NCBI RefSeq assembly: GCF_900103455.1
Contig: NZ_FNHI01000015.1
Location: 155,970-219,969 of the forward strand
DNA from: Streptomyces wuyuanensis
Lineage (GTDB): Bacteria; Actinomycetota; Actinomycetes; Streptomycetales; Streptomycetaceae
Direction: 5' to 3'
Length of the DNA: 64,000 nt
Below the pieces are notes generated by a model. It did no database searches and had not been told where the DNA came from. It saw only the letters and a program-made list of their open reading frames with translations. Positions within the stretch are counted from its first letter, which is position 1. Each line of letters begins with the position of its first letter. Both the position numbers and the translations under genes were made by a program. Shown in pieces: positions 34,724 through 43,738 of this stretch.

Positions 34724-35581
34724 TCATCTGGCGTAGGACTTGGCGATGTCCTCGATGAACTCCCGTGTCTGCTCGACGTTCAGCGCCTGCGCCCGCAAAT
34801 GCTCGTACATCACGGTGTACTTGTGCACGTCGTTCGCCTTCTCCAGGTACAGGTCGCTCGTGACGCCCTCGATGTACACGACGCTCGAGTCCGAGGCGTC
34901 GGGGAACTCCAGGATGGCGTAGTGGCCGGTGATTCCGGGATGGGCGCCCATGCTGAACGGGAGCACCTGGACGGTGACGTGCGGCAGCTGCGACTGCTCG
35001 ACGAGATGCTCCAACTGCTCGCGCATCATCTCCTTGTTGCCCACGACCCGCCGCAGCGCGGCCTCGTCCACCACGGCCCACAGTCGCAGCGGACTCTCGT
35101 CGGAGGCGATCCGCTCTTGGCGGCGGACCCGGACCTGGACGCGCTTCTCCACATCGCTGCTCGGGGTTTCCGGGAGCGCGCCGGTGATGAGCGCCTCCGC
35201 GTACCCCCTGGTCTGGAGCAGGCCCGGCACGATCTGCGGCTCGTACACCCGGAGGCTCGCCGCGTCCGTCTCCAGGCCGATGTAGACGCTGTAGGGGATG
35301 TCGCCGAAGGCGTGCCACCAGCCCTGCTGGCGGGAGTCCTTGGCCATCTGCATCAGGGAGTCGACCACGCGGTGGTCCTCGACCTCGTAGACTCCGCAGA
35401 GGTCGCGCACATCGCGCTGACTGATCGACCGCCGGCCGTTCTCCAGTCGGCTGATCTTCGACTGGGAGACCAGCAGACGGTCCGCCACCTCCTCCGCGGT
35501 CATGCCCTTGAGCTCTCGGAGCCGGCGCAACTCCTGGCCCAAACGGCGGCGCCTGACGGTGGGGTTGACGTTGGACGCCAC
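34724..35581 (-). CDS. XRE-family regulator with DUF5753 domain
   Basis: This 285-residue regulator has an XRE HTH (MTAEEVADRLLVSQSKISRLENG). The DUF5753 sensor domain follows, with VPGLLQTRGYAEALI and FSMGAHPGITGHYAILEF. It is the second such regulator in the window and pairs with the DUF397 gene at 34282. The start at 35581 has the usual SNVNPTVRRRRLGQELRRLR opening. Confidence 0.9.
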   Translation of the reverse strand: MASNVNPTVRRRRLGQELRRLRELKGMTAEEVADRLLVSQSKISRLENGRRSISQRDVRDLCGVYEVEDHRVVDSLMQMAKDSRQQGWWHAFGDIPYSVYIGLETDAASLRVYEPQIVPGLLQTRGYAEALITGALPETPSSDVEKRVQVRVRRQERIASDESPLRLWAVVDEAALRRVVGNKEMMREQLEHLVEQSQLPHVTVQVLPFSMGAHPGITGHYAILEFPDASDSSVVYIEGVTSDLYLEKANDVHKYTVMYEHLRAQALNVEQTREFIEDIAKSYAR

Positions 35582-36285
35582 GGGAACTGCACCTCCGGCT
35601 GTGGACTGCTGCGCGGTCCTTGTTGCTGTGCGTATCTACGTCTCAGCAGACTGCCACCTAAGGTGCTGCCCGCGCTGGAAAACGACGACACGCACGCACA
35701 ATGCGGGGGACAAAACGCCGGCTGTGCGCGGCAAGTCGGGGCAGGGCGCATGCGTGAGCGCGCGACGGAACACCCGTCCGGGCATGCGCGCGTACGCGTG
35801 AGCGGCGCGCCCCGTGCGGGTCGCGTACGTGGGAGCGCGTGCGACAGAGGCCCCATGACAGTGGCGCGCGCACGACAGTGCCCGCGCATGATGAAGAGAG
35901 CGCGGGGCAGTCGCTCGTACGACTGCCCCGCACCCTCTGCGGCTCCCGTACCCGGTCCGGGGTGACGTCGGTCCGGCGGTTCTCTCCCGGCGGGCACGCG
36001 AACGGGTGGTCCAGGCCGCGTCCACGGCCCACGGGTACGACATGAGCACCCGTGGCCGTGGCCGCTTCCGTACACCCGGCCCGTACCCGTACTGGCGCCG
36101 CATCGGGCAGTGCTCGCCCCGTCGCGACGCCCGGCACGGCGACTCGCGGCGTTGCCGGATCAACCGAGTAGCTCCGCTACGAGGTCGGTCCGGCGCCTCG
36201 CGGCCCTTCCCCGGCCCGGAGGGCCTGGGGAGACCCCACGCACCGGACGCCGCTCCTTGACGGGCAAACCCAGCCTGATGCGGTA
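35582..36285. other. 700-base intergenic region
   Basis: This region holds the XRE promoter and a long stretch without a recognisable gene. It is rich in alternating GCGCGTACG-type runs around 35750-35880. A plus-strand frame at 36006-36260 has no conserved features. I see no RNA or repeat family I can name. Confidence 0.45.
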
Positions 36286-37005
36286 CTAGTGCACGGCGGC
36301 GCGGGCCATGCTGCCGCGTCGTGACGGCATCTGCACGGCCGGCTGCCGGCCGGGCGCTGCCGAGGCACGGCGTGGCTGCGCGGACGCACCGTTCTGAACG
36401 TCCATCACGGCGTGCGCCACGAGTCCGCCCATGGGGTCGTGCCTGATCAGGTCCCGGAGCCGGGAGCGGGAGGACCGCCCTTCGTTCCCGGGATAGAGGT
36501 GCTTGCCCAGGCCGACCGCGTGCGCCAGTGCGGCGAGTGCGGCCGTCCGCGGGTCCGGCGGTACGCCGGTGCGGATCGCGCTGTCCAGCCGGGCCCTGAT
36601 CTCCCGGCTGATCGCCGTGTCCGTCGCCTGGTAGCGAGTCGTCGGCAGCACCCCGCACATCTGGCCCGCCACGGCATGGACCATGCCGCACCTTTCCAGA
36701 TGTGAAAGGTAGGTCTGGCGCAACCCCAGCCGGGGCCCGCCGATCCAGTGGACCGCCCGGACCGGACTGCCGCGTCTGCGCAGCAGTTCCAGTGCGGAGT
36801 CCAGTGTCGGATCTCCTGTCGGCCGTGGCATCACCACGGCGATACGATCCCCGTCTGGGGCTATCCGTCCTGCCAGGGCCAGCTCCACTAGCTGTGCTCC
36901 GGCCAGGCCGAGGTCGAGCGACTGCGGCTGCGCTGTGGTACCCGTGGCCGGGTCCAGAGCGAGCAGCAGAAGCTCCTCCGGAAGTGTTCTGCGGCTCCTG
37001 CCCAT
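36286..37005 (-). CDS. GPP34/GOLPH3-family protein
   Basis: This 239-residue protein shows the actinobacterial GPP34 pattern: LPEELLLLALDPATG at the start, LGLAGAQLVELALAGRI, and TYLSHLERCGMVHAV. Eukaryotic GOLPH3 binds phosphoinositides. The Streptomyces family is large and its role is unknown. The C-terminal 45 residues are basic and disordered. It is divergent from the carboxypeptidase gene. Confidence 0.85.
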   Translation of the reverse strand: MGRSRRTLPEELLLLALDPATGTTAQPQSLDLGLAGAQLVELALAGRIAPDGDRIAVVMPRPTGDPTLDSALELLRRRGSPVRAVHWIGGPRLGLRQTYLSHLERCGMVHAVAGQMCGVLPTTRYQATDTAISREIRARLDSAIRTGVPPDPRTAALAALAHAVGLGKHLYPGNEGRSSRSRLRDLIRHDPMGGLVAHAVMDVQNGASAQPRRASAAPGRQPAVQMPSRRGSMARAAVH

Positions 37006-37222
37006 CCATGCCTCCCCGCGTGGATGAATGACAGGGTGACGCCTCTCACATTGGTCTGTCGAGAGTGCCTGGGTGCTTCGTACGGGAACCGGCAGGTATG
37101 TCGTTCTCGTCTAGCACGGGGGCCAAGGGGCTCACACAGGACACTGGTAGATGGTTCGGACAGTGGTGCGGGTGGTACCAGCGCCACGGCGCGGGTTCAG
37201 GTTGAGGCACGGAGGAGGCACG

Positions 37223-40051
37223 GTGGCGGGCGAGTCCCCCGACAAGTCGGAGCAGCAGAAGTCGTCGGGGGAGACGACTCCGGGCGAACGTGATCCGCGG
37301 CTTGCCGTGGCCCGTTCGGCGGGGGCGTCCACCGAGGGGCGTGTCGACCAGCCGACGGCGGTGTTCAGGACGCCGCCGTCGGAGCCGACGTCTTCGGGCA
37401 AGGGTACGGACAGTGGCGTGGCCGCGGACGCGGACAGGGAAACGGACACGGACACGGGTGGGGACGCGGCCGATTCGGCGTCCGGTTCCGAAGACGAGGC
37501 CGGGTCCGCTTCCTCCGAAGCCGAAGCCGAAGCCGGAGCCTCCGAAGCCGGGTCCTCGGAGGACCGCTCGTCCGAGGCCCCCTCCTCCGGCGGTGGCGAG
37601 CGGGCACCGCAGGGCGACGACCGCCTCCGTGCGGCGGTGGCCGCATGGGTTTCCGGCAAGGACAAGACCCCGAGCGGGACCGTGGCCGAGACCGTGAAGG
37701 CGGCTGCCGCCACGGACGAGGGCACGGGCTCGGCCGAGGACTCGGCCCCGGCCGTCAAGGGCGACGGCAAGGGCCTTGGCGGCGACGAGGCGGACGCACA
37801 GGCTCCGGGGGCGGTCGAGGGTGATGGCACCCCCGAAGACGTCCCCAGCACCCCGGAGGCGGCCGACAAGGCCGGGAAGAGGCCCACGGCACCCGCCCCC
37901 CGCAAGTCCGACGACGCTGAACCGTCAGCCGACGCGAAGGCGGACGCGGGCGGGAGCGAGGGCGGCGAAGGCGGGGACGAGGACGGCTCCGGGAGCAGGG
38001 CGCCCAGTTGGGCCGCCGCCCGTCGCGCCGTGAAGGAGGCAACCGCAGCCGAGGGCTCCTCCGCGGAGGGCCACGGCATCGCCGCGGACGGCGACCGCGC
38101 CGTGGCGGCGGGTTCCGACCAGGACGCCGACGAGGCCGACGGCGCCGAGGACCGGACGCCGGTCGACCAGCCGACGGCCGTGTTCAAGGCGCTGCCCCGG
38201 CCTGCCGTGGACCAGCCGACCACCGCCCTGAAGATCACCCGGCAGCCGGCGCCCCCCAAGCAGGCCACGAAGTCCTCCGAGTCCTCCGCACAGTCGGGCT
38301 CGGAGCGCACGGGCTCGGACCGCACAGGCTCGGAGCGCACGGGTTCCGAGAAGGAGGCCGAGCGCACCACGGCGCTCCGGGTCACCGCACCCCCGAGCGA
38401 GCGGGCGAAGCCGGGCACGAAGCCGGGCGGGAAGCCGGCGGCCGGACCCGACGGCAAGCCCGGGTCCCCGGGCACGCCCGGCGCCGGGACCACCTCCGGA
38501 GGCGGGGGCGCGTCCGGCTCCGCCACGGCTGCCGGGGCCGCGTCCAAGCCGGGGCCCGCCTCCGACGGCGCTTCCGGTGACACTCCCGAGTCCGCCGCGG
38601 AGCGGACCAGCACGTTCGTACCGCTGCGGCGCGACGACGTACGGCCCGCCGCGTCCTCGGCGCAGTCGGCTCCCGCCGCCGCGAAGCCGGCCGGGCCCGC
38701 GGCGTCCGCCGCCGCTCCGCCCGCGTCGCTCGCCGAGCCCGAGCGCACGAAGCAGCAGCCGCTGCCGCCCAAGCCGCCGCTCGACCTGCTCGCCGAGCTG
38801 ACGAACACTCCGCCGCCCCCTCAGACTCCCGTGCGCACCCTGGTGCGGCGGGTCAGGATCTGGACGCCGCTGGTCGTGCTGCTCCTGATCGTCTTCGCGG
38901 TCGCACAGACCTTGCGTCCGCTCCCGGCACCCACGCTCACGCTCACGGCCGAGCCGACGTACGCGTTCGAGGGTTCGGCTCCGCAGCTGCCCTGGCCCGC
39001 CAAGGGCCAGGCGTACATGGCCGCGTCCGGGCTCGGCACGCTCGGCTCCTCCGGGGAGCAGAAGCCCGTGCCGATCGCGAGCGTGACCAAGTCGATGACG
39101 GCGTACGTGATCCTCAAGAACCACCCGCTCAAGCCGGGCGAGGCGGGGCCCATGATCGAGATCGACGCCAAGGGCGAGTCGGACGGCCAGCTCGACAAGA
39201 CGGACAACGAGTCGACGCTCAACACCGTCAAGAAGGGCGACAAGATCAGCCTGAGGGACGCGCTCGCGGCGATCATGATCCCGTCCGCGAACAACATCGC
39301 GCGTCAGCTGGCTCGCTGGGACTCCGGCTCGGAGAAGGCGTTCGTCGAGAAGATGAACGCCGCCGCCGAGGAGCTCGGGATGAAGAACACGACCTACACG
39401 GACCCGTCCGGGCTGGACGCAACGACGGTCAGCACGGCCGAGGACCAGGTCAAACTGGGTCTGAAGCTGGTCGAGATCAAGGCCCTGATGGACATCACCA
39501 AGCTGCCCGAGTGGACGGACCCGTCGGGCAAGAAGTGGCGGAACTACAACGAGCTGCCGCCGTACGACGGCGCGCTCGGCATCAAGACCGGCAGCACCAC
39601 CAAGGCCGGCGGCAACCTGCTCTTCGCCGCCCACAAGATGGTCGGCGACACGGACCAGTTGATCGTCGGCGCCGTGCTCGCACAGCACGACACCCCGATC
39701 CTCGGTACCGCGATCAAGGCGAGCAAGGATCTGATGCTCGCGACCCAGGACGCCCTGAAGAACGCGACGATCGTCAAGAAGGGCCAGGTCGTCGGTGTGG
39801 TCGAGGACGGTCTGGGCGGTTCGGTCCCGGTCGTGGCCACCAAGGACGTGCAGGCGGTCGGCTGGTCCGGGCTGACCGTGAAGCTCGAGCTGACGAACGG
39901 CGGCAAGGCCCTGCCGCACGAGGCCGCGGCCGGCACGGTGGTCGGTTCGCTGACGGTCGGAGAGGGCGCCAGCCAGGTCACCGTGCCGGTGACCCTCCAG
40001 GATGACCTCGCGGAGCCCGGGTTCGGCGCCAAGCTGACCCGCCTGGGCTGA
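37223..40051 (+). CDS. D-alanyl-D-alanine carboxypeptidase with long acidic cytosolic tail
   Basis: This 942-residue protein has no signal peptide. A disordered tail of about 540 residues, rich in Glu, Asp, Ser, Ala and Gly, precedes one membrane helix (LVVLLLIVFAVAQTL, near 550). An external peptidase S11 domain follows, with the three penicillin-binding motifs: SVTK near 620, SAN near 687, KTG near 788. The tail repeats VDQPTAVF or VDQPTTAL three times. It should trim pentapeptide stems of peptidoglycan. The GTG at 37223 follows GGAGGAGG. An earlier in-frame ATG at 37151 lacks a site. Confidence 0.9.
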   Translation: MAGESPDKSEQQKSSGETTPGERDPRLAVARSAGASTEGRVDQPTAVFRTPPSEPTSSGKGTDSGVAADADRETDTDTGGDAADSASGSEDEAGSASSEAEAEAGASEAGSSEDRSSEAPSSGGGERAPQGDDRLRAAVAAWVSGKDKTPSGTVAETVKAAAATDEGTGSAEDSAPAVKGDGKGLGGDEADAQAPGAVEGDGTPEDVPSTPEAADKAGKRPTAPAPRKSDDAEPSADAKADAGGSEGGEGGDEDGSGSRAPSWAAARRAVKEATAAEGSSAEGHGIAADGDRAVAAGSDQDADEADGAEDRTPVDQPTAVFKALPRPAVDQPTTALKITRQPAPPKQATKSSESSAQSGSERTGSDRTGSERTGSEKEAERTTALRVTAPPSERAKPGTKPGGKPAAGPDGKPGSPGTPGAGTTSGGGGASGSATAAGAASKPGPASDGASGDTPESAAERTSTFVPLRRDDVRPAASSAQSAPAAAKPAGPAASAAAPPASLAEPERTKQQPLPPKPPLDLLAELTNTPPPPQTPVRTLVRRVRIWTPLVVLLLIVFAVAQTLRPLPAPTLTLTAEPTYAFEGSAPQLPWPAKGQAYMAASGLGTLGSSGEQKPVPIASVTKSMTAYVILKNHPLKPGEAGPMIEIDAKGESDGQLDKTDNESTLNTVKKGDKISLRDALAAIMIPSANNIARQLARWDSGSEKAFVEKMNAAAEELGMKNTTYTDPSGLDATTVSTAEDQVKLGLKLVEIKALMDITKLPEWTDPSGKKWRNYNELPPYDGALGIKTGSTTKAGGNLLFAAHKMVGDTDQLIVGAVLAQHDTPILGTAIKASKDLMLATQDALKNATIVKKGQVVGVVEDGLGGSVPVVATKDVQAVGWSGLTVKLELTNGGKALPHEAAAGTVVGSLTVGEGASQVTVPVTLQDDLAEPGFGAKLTRLG

Positions 40052-40063
40052 CATCGGCCAGCC

Positions 40064-40095
40064 GGACGGGGGCACGGAGGTTCGTGCCCCCGTCC
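40064..40095. terminator. Terminator hairpin after the carboxypeptidase gene
   Basis: A perfect 13-bp stem (40064-40076 with 40083-40095) with a 6-base loop lies 12 bases after the stop codon. It should separate this transcript from the next gene. Confidence 0.85.
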
Positions 40096-40206
40096 GCCGC
40101 ATCAGCACCGTGCTAGCGTCCCCGGATCGCGGCGTCCCCGGTCCCGGGGCAATTCGCGAAGCCGGGACGGCGTCCCCGAGCACGGGAAGCGACCACGGGA
40201 GCCGCA

Positions 40207-42462
40207 GTGACCACCGTCGAGCCGACACACGCGGACGAGAGCAGCGCCGTGAGGGGGCCACGAGCCGCGAAGGACCTACGAATAGGGGAGGATTCCGGAA
40301 CGAGTTCCCCCGAGTCCGTCGCGTGCCCCGTGACCCCTGGTTGCCCTGTGTCCCACGAGCCCGCCGCATCCCACGCGTCCGCCGCATCCCACGCGTCCGC
40401 CGCATCCCACGCGTCCGCCGCGTCGGCTGTGTGCGCCGCCTGCGCCGTGGCCCCGGTGGCGCCCGACCCCGCCGCGCCCCGTGAGGTGTCCGCCTCTCCC
40501 GGAATCCCCGCACCCCACGGGCCCGTCGGGTCGTCCGGGGTCCCTGCGTCCCGCGACGTCCCGGCGCCCGGCGACGTGCGTCCCGGGGTCCCTGCGTCCC
40601 GCGACGTCCCGGCGCCCGGCGACGTGCGTCCCGTGGTCCCGGCGTCCCGCGACGTGCCTCTGGGATCCCCGGCGCCCGGCGACGCGCCTCCCGGGGTCCC
40701 GGCGTCCCGCGGCCCACGGTCCGACGGCTTCCGGTTCGCCGCCTCGCGGTTCACCGGCGCGCTGTCGGGCCGCCCGGTCCTCGTGGCGACCGCACTGGCG
40801 GCTTTCCTCCACCTCGGGTGGTTCTTCTTCTTCGCCAACAGCGGCGGCGACATCGCCGCGCAGGACGCCTGGGCCGAGTTCGTGGGCCGGCACCCCGACT
40901 CGGCCTACAACCTCGCCTGGTACGGCGGGATGCACCCCGTCTCGTACAGCGTGGTGTCCCCGTATCTGATGTCCCTCCTGGGCGTGCGCACGACGATGAT
41001 GGTCGTCGGGACCCTCTCCGCCGCCCTGACCGCGCTGATCCTGACGAGGGTACGGGCGGTGCGGAACCCGCTGGCCTGCTCACTCGCGGGGGTGTTCGCG
41101 TTCCTCTGCAACGCGCTCTCGGGGCGCGTCACCTTCGGGCTGGGGATGGTCTTCGCCCTCGGGGCGGTCGCGGCCGTGTTCTGCTGGCCGCACCGCTGGC
41201 GGAGGAAACGGTGGGCGAAGGCCGCGTTCGCCGCGCCGCTCGCCGGTCTCGCGACCGCGTCCAGTCCCGTCGCCGGACTGTTCCTCGGAGTGGTCGCGGC
41301 GGCGCTGTTCTTGAACAAACGCCGTCCGGGTGCCTGTGCACTCGGGATCGCCCCGGTCGTGGTCGTGGCGCTGTCGGCGTGGCTGTTCCCGTTCTCCGGC
41401 ACCCAGCCGATGTCGCTCGGGTCGACGTCGCTGCCGTTCCTCTTCGGGGTGCTTGTCCTCGTGCTCGTCCCGAGGGACTGGCGCACCGTCCGTACCGCGG
41501 CCGGCGTGTACTCCGCCGGGACGCTGCTGACCTTCCTCGTGGACTCGCAGATCGGCTCGAACGTGTCGCGGCTCCCGATGCTGTTCGCCGGTGTGGTGCT
41601 GCTGGCGGCGCTGCCGTACGCCGTGCCGCGTTCGCGCAAGTGGTACGCGGTCGTCGTGGCGTTCGCCGGGCTCAACGGCTGGATCGGCTTCAAGAGCGTC
41701 GACGACATCGTGCGCACGGCGCCGGCCGCCTCCTGGACGCGGGAGCTCGCGCCGCTGGTGAACGAACTCCAGGAGGTCGGCGCGGAGAAGGGCCGCGTGG
41801 AGGTCGTCCCGGCGAGCAGCCACCGCGAGGCGTCGGCGCTGGCGCCGTACGTCAACCTCGCGCGCGGCTGGAACCGGCAGGCCGACATGGAACGCAACCC
41901 GCTCTTCTACGACGACACGCTCGACGCCGCCAGCTACCGTGAGTGGCTCGACCGCTGGGCCGTCCACTACGTGGTGCTGCCGACGGGCAAGCCCGACTCG
42001 GGCGCCCGTCAGGAGGCCGAGCTGGTCGAACGCGGCCAGCCTTATCTGAAGCCGGTGTGGTCGGACGCGAACTGGCGGCTCTTCGCCGTCCGCGAGCCGA
42101 CGCCGCTCGCCGATCCGCCGGCGACGGTGGACCGGGCGGGCGCCGGTGAGCTGCGCATCCATGTGCGCGAGGCGGGCCGGGTGCTGATCCGGGTTCCGTA
42201 CTCGCCGTGGCTGGGGCTCGTGGACGAGCAGGGGCGGAGCGTGGAGGAGCCGCAGGAGACGGCGGCCTCGAAGCTCCGGGAGGACGACGAGCCGAAGGAC
42301 TTCGTCAACGTCGCCGGCTGTCTGATGAAGGCGGAGGAGGACACGGCGGGGGACGAATGGACCGAACTCCTCGCCCCGCGGGCGGGCGTCTACCGGCTGG
42401 CCGCCCCGTACCAGCTCCCTCGCGGCACCCCGTGTCCGGAAGAGCTGAGCGGCAGGAACTGA
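40207..42462 (+). CDS. Polytopic membrane protein (MFS/GT-C-like) with repeat-rich N-terminus
   Basis: This 751-residue protein has three parts. About 180 low-complexity residues contain AASHAS and VPASRDVPAPGD repeats. About 10-12 membrane helices follow (VLVATALAAFLHLGWFFFFA onward). The last 240 residues are soluble and probably external. Early FANSGGDIAAQDAWAEFV and the following loop resemble membrane glycosyltransferase (GT-C) proteins, although such proteins are often labelled MFS transporters. Next to a cell-wall carboxypeptidase, a wall polymer role is plausible. Start GTG at 40207. Confidence 0.7.
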   Translation: MTTVEPTHADESSAVRGPRAAKDLRIGEDSGTSSPESVACPVTPGCPVSHEPAASHASAASHASAASHASAASAVCAACAVAPVAPDPAAPREVSASPGIPAPHGPVGSSGVPASRDVPAPGDVRPGVPASRDVPAPGDVRPVVPASRDVPLGSPAPGDAPPGVPASRGPRSDGFRFAASRFTGALSGRPVLVATALAAFLHLGWFFFFANSGGDIAAQDAWAEFVGRHPDSAYNLAWYGGMHPVSYSVVSPYLMSLLGVRTTMMVVGTLSAALTALILTRVRAVRNPLACSLAGVFAFLCNALSGRVTFGLGMVFALGAVAAVFCWPHRWRRKRWAKAAFAAPLAGLATASSPVAGLFLGVVAAALFLNKRRPGACALGIAPVVVVALSAWLFPFSGTQPMSLGSTSLPFLFGVLVLVLVPRDWRTVRTAAGVYSAGTLLTFLVDSQIGSNVSRLPMLFAGVVLLAALPYAVPRSRKWYAVVVAFAGLNGWIGFKSVDDIVRTAPAASWTRELAPLVNELQEVGAEKGRVEVVPASSHREASALAPYVNLARGWNRQADMERNPLFYDDTLDAASYREWLDRWAVHYVVLPTGKPDSGARQEAELVERGQPYLKPVWSDANWRLFAVREPTPLADPPATVDRAGAGELRIHVREAGRVLIRVPYSPWLGLVDEQGRSVEEPQETAASKLREDDEPKDFVNVAGCLMKAEEDTAGDEWTELLAPRAGVYRLAAPYQLPRGTPCPEELSGRN
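40363..40416. repeat. 18-bp tandem repeat, three units
   Basis: Three identical 18-base units encode AASHAS each. They lie inside the disordered N-terminus of the membrane protein. Confidence 0.95.
40537..40714. repeat. 48-bp tandem repeat, two perfect and two degenerate units
   Basis: Units at 40537-40584 and 40585-40632 are identical. A 60-base variant and a partial unit follow. The encoded unit is GVPASRDVPAPGDVRP. The in-frame period means copy-number change would vary the protein length only. Confidence 0.9.
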
Positions 42463-42503
42463 GCGGCAGGCTGAGCGGCGGGAATTGATCGGCAGGAACT
42501 GAG
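42441..42503. repeat. Echo repeats of the gene end
   Basis: The last codons CTGAGCGGCAGGAACTGA recur downstream as CTGAGCGGCGGGAATTGA and ATCGGCAGGAACTGA. Each copy keeps a TGA. A further pair of 23-base GC-rich repeats follows at 42590-42650. Confidence 0.85.
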
Positions 42504-42691
42504 GCGGGTAGGGAGCAGCGGAACGGAACGGCGGCGGGCCCGTGGCGGTTTGGGCAGCGGTTCGGCGGCCGCCGGGCCTGGCCGAGTGAAGCCGGCCCGC
42601 CGTCCGCCGACTGTGCCCGTGCCGGCCCGCCGTCCGCCGACTGCGCCGGCCCGCCGCCCGCCCGGCTCCGTCGCGAGGGCGGTCGCGGCCG

Positions 42692-43537
42692 TCAGCCCAC
42701 CGGGAACGCCACGTCGCAGACCTCGTCCGTCGCCGAGGCCGCGTCCCAGTCCGCGAAGTACACCTCGCGGCACGGGCCCGTGATCGTCAGCCCTTTCCGT
42801 GCCGTCCAGCGCTCGACGGCGTCGAAGGCCGATCCGATCTGCGGGTACGCCACCTGCGCCTTGGTGACCCTGGTGAACGCGAGGCGGCCGGCCGGCTCGA
42901 TGCGGAGGCTCGCCCCGGTCCGGTGCTTCTCGAGCCAGAGCTGTGCGGCGCGCGCGTCGGTGACCGGCACGCACGCCTCCGCCGGGCCGTCGCTGTCCGG
43001 GCCGACCTCGGCGTGGTAGACGACGTACGGCGGGCCCGCGACGCCTCCGCACTCCTCGGCCGCCCGCTCCAGGCGGCCGAGTGCCGCCGGGATCCAGCGC
43101 GGCAGCTCGTCCCCCCGCAGGCGGCGACGCTCGGTGAGGACCGCCTGCTCGGCCAAGTCCACCGTCTTGATCTCGTACATCGTCTCTCTCCTGCCCGAAA
43201 GCCGGTCACGGAGATGGGCCACGACGGCGCCCTGCACGGCACGGCGTTCCTCGACCTCGCCCCAGTACACCGTCAGCGCCTGAGCGGCCTGCGGCCCCGG
43301 CAGCTCCACCACTTCGGCGATCCGCGCCAGCGGCATCTCGATCTGGCGCAAAAGCGCGACGAGCCGGGCGCGCTCGACCTGTTCGATGCGGTACCAGCGA
43401 TAGCCGGTCGCCGAGTCGACGTACGCCGGGGTGAGCAGCCCGAGGCGGTCGTACAGGCGCAGGGCTTTCGGCGAGAGCCGTGCCCGTGCGGCGAAGGCCC
43501 CGATGGTGAGCAGGGAGTCGTCGTACACGGGGCCCAT
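42692..43537 (-). CDS. MerR-family regulator with GyrI-like effector domain
   Basis: This 281-residue protein has the MerR HTH (TIGAFAARARLSPKALRLYDRLGLL) and ATGYRWY wing. A dimerisation helix follows, then a GyrI/Bmr-type ligand domain in the last 150 residues (CVPVTDARAAQLWLEKHR, YPQIGSAFDAVERW). Such proteins sense cationic drugs or lipophilic ligands and activate efflux genes. No efflux gene is adjacent, so the target is not clear. Confidence 0.88.
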   Translation of the reverse strand: MGPVYDDSLLTIGAFAARARLSPKALRLYDRLGLLTPAYVDSATGYRWYRIEQVERARLVALLRQIEMPLARIAEVVELPGPQAAQALTVYWGEVEERRAVQGAVVAHLRDRLSGRRETMYEIKTVDLAEQAVLTERRRLRGDELPRWIPAALGRLERAAEECGGVAGPPYVVYHAEVGPDSDGPAEACVPVTDARAAQLWLEKHRTGASLRIEPAGRLAFTRVTKAQVAYPQIGSAFDAVERWTARKGLTITGPCREVYFADWDAASATDEVCDVAFPVG

Positions 43538-43738
43538 CCTCCGTCACCGGGCGGGAGGTCCGCCCGGTGAGGAGGACGATGCGGTCTGCCCCTGGGGCAA
43601 GGTCAACGTCCGCCGGCCCGGCCGTCGGTGGGCGACCCGCGCGTCCGCCGTCCGTCACCGGCGGATCTTGGATTGATACCGCGTTGATATGCGCCGACGC
43701 CTACCGGCCGGTATTCCGCCCGCTGCATAGTGACCCGC

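Noticed and set aside
36006..36260. Small plus-strand frame in the 35.6-36.3 kb gap
   Set aside because: No ribosome binding site fits and the composition is that of noncoding GC-rich DNA.
40207..42462. Simple drug transporter of the MFS
   Set aside because: The large soluble C-terminal part and the early loop pattern fit a membrane glycosyltransferase-type protein at least as well; no MFS motif A is visible.
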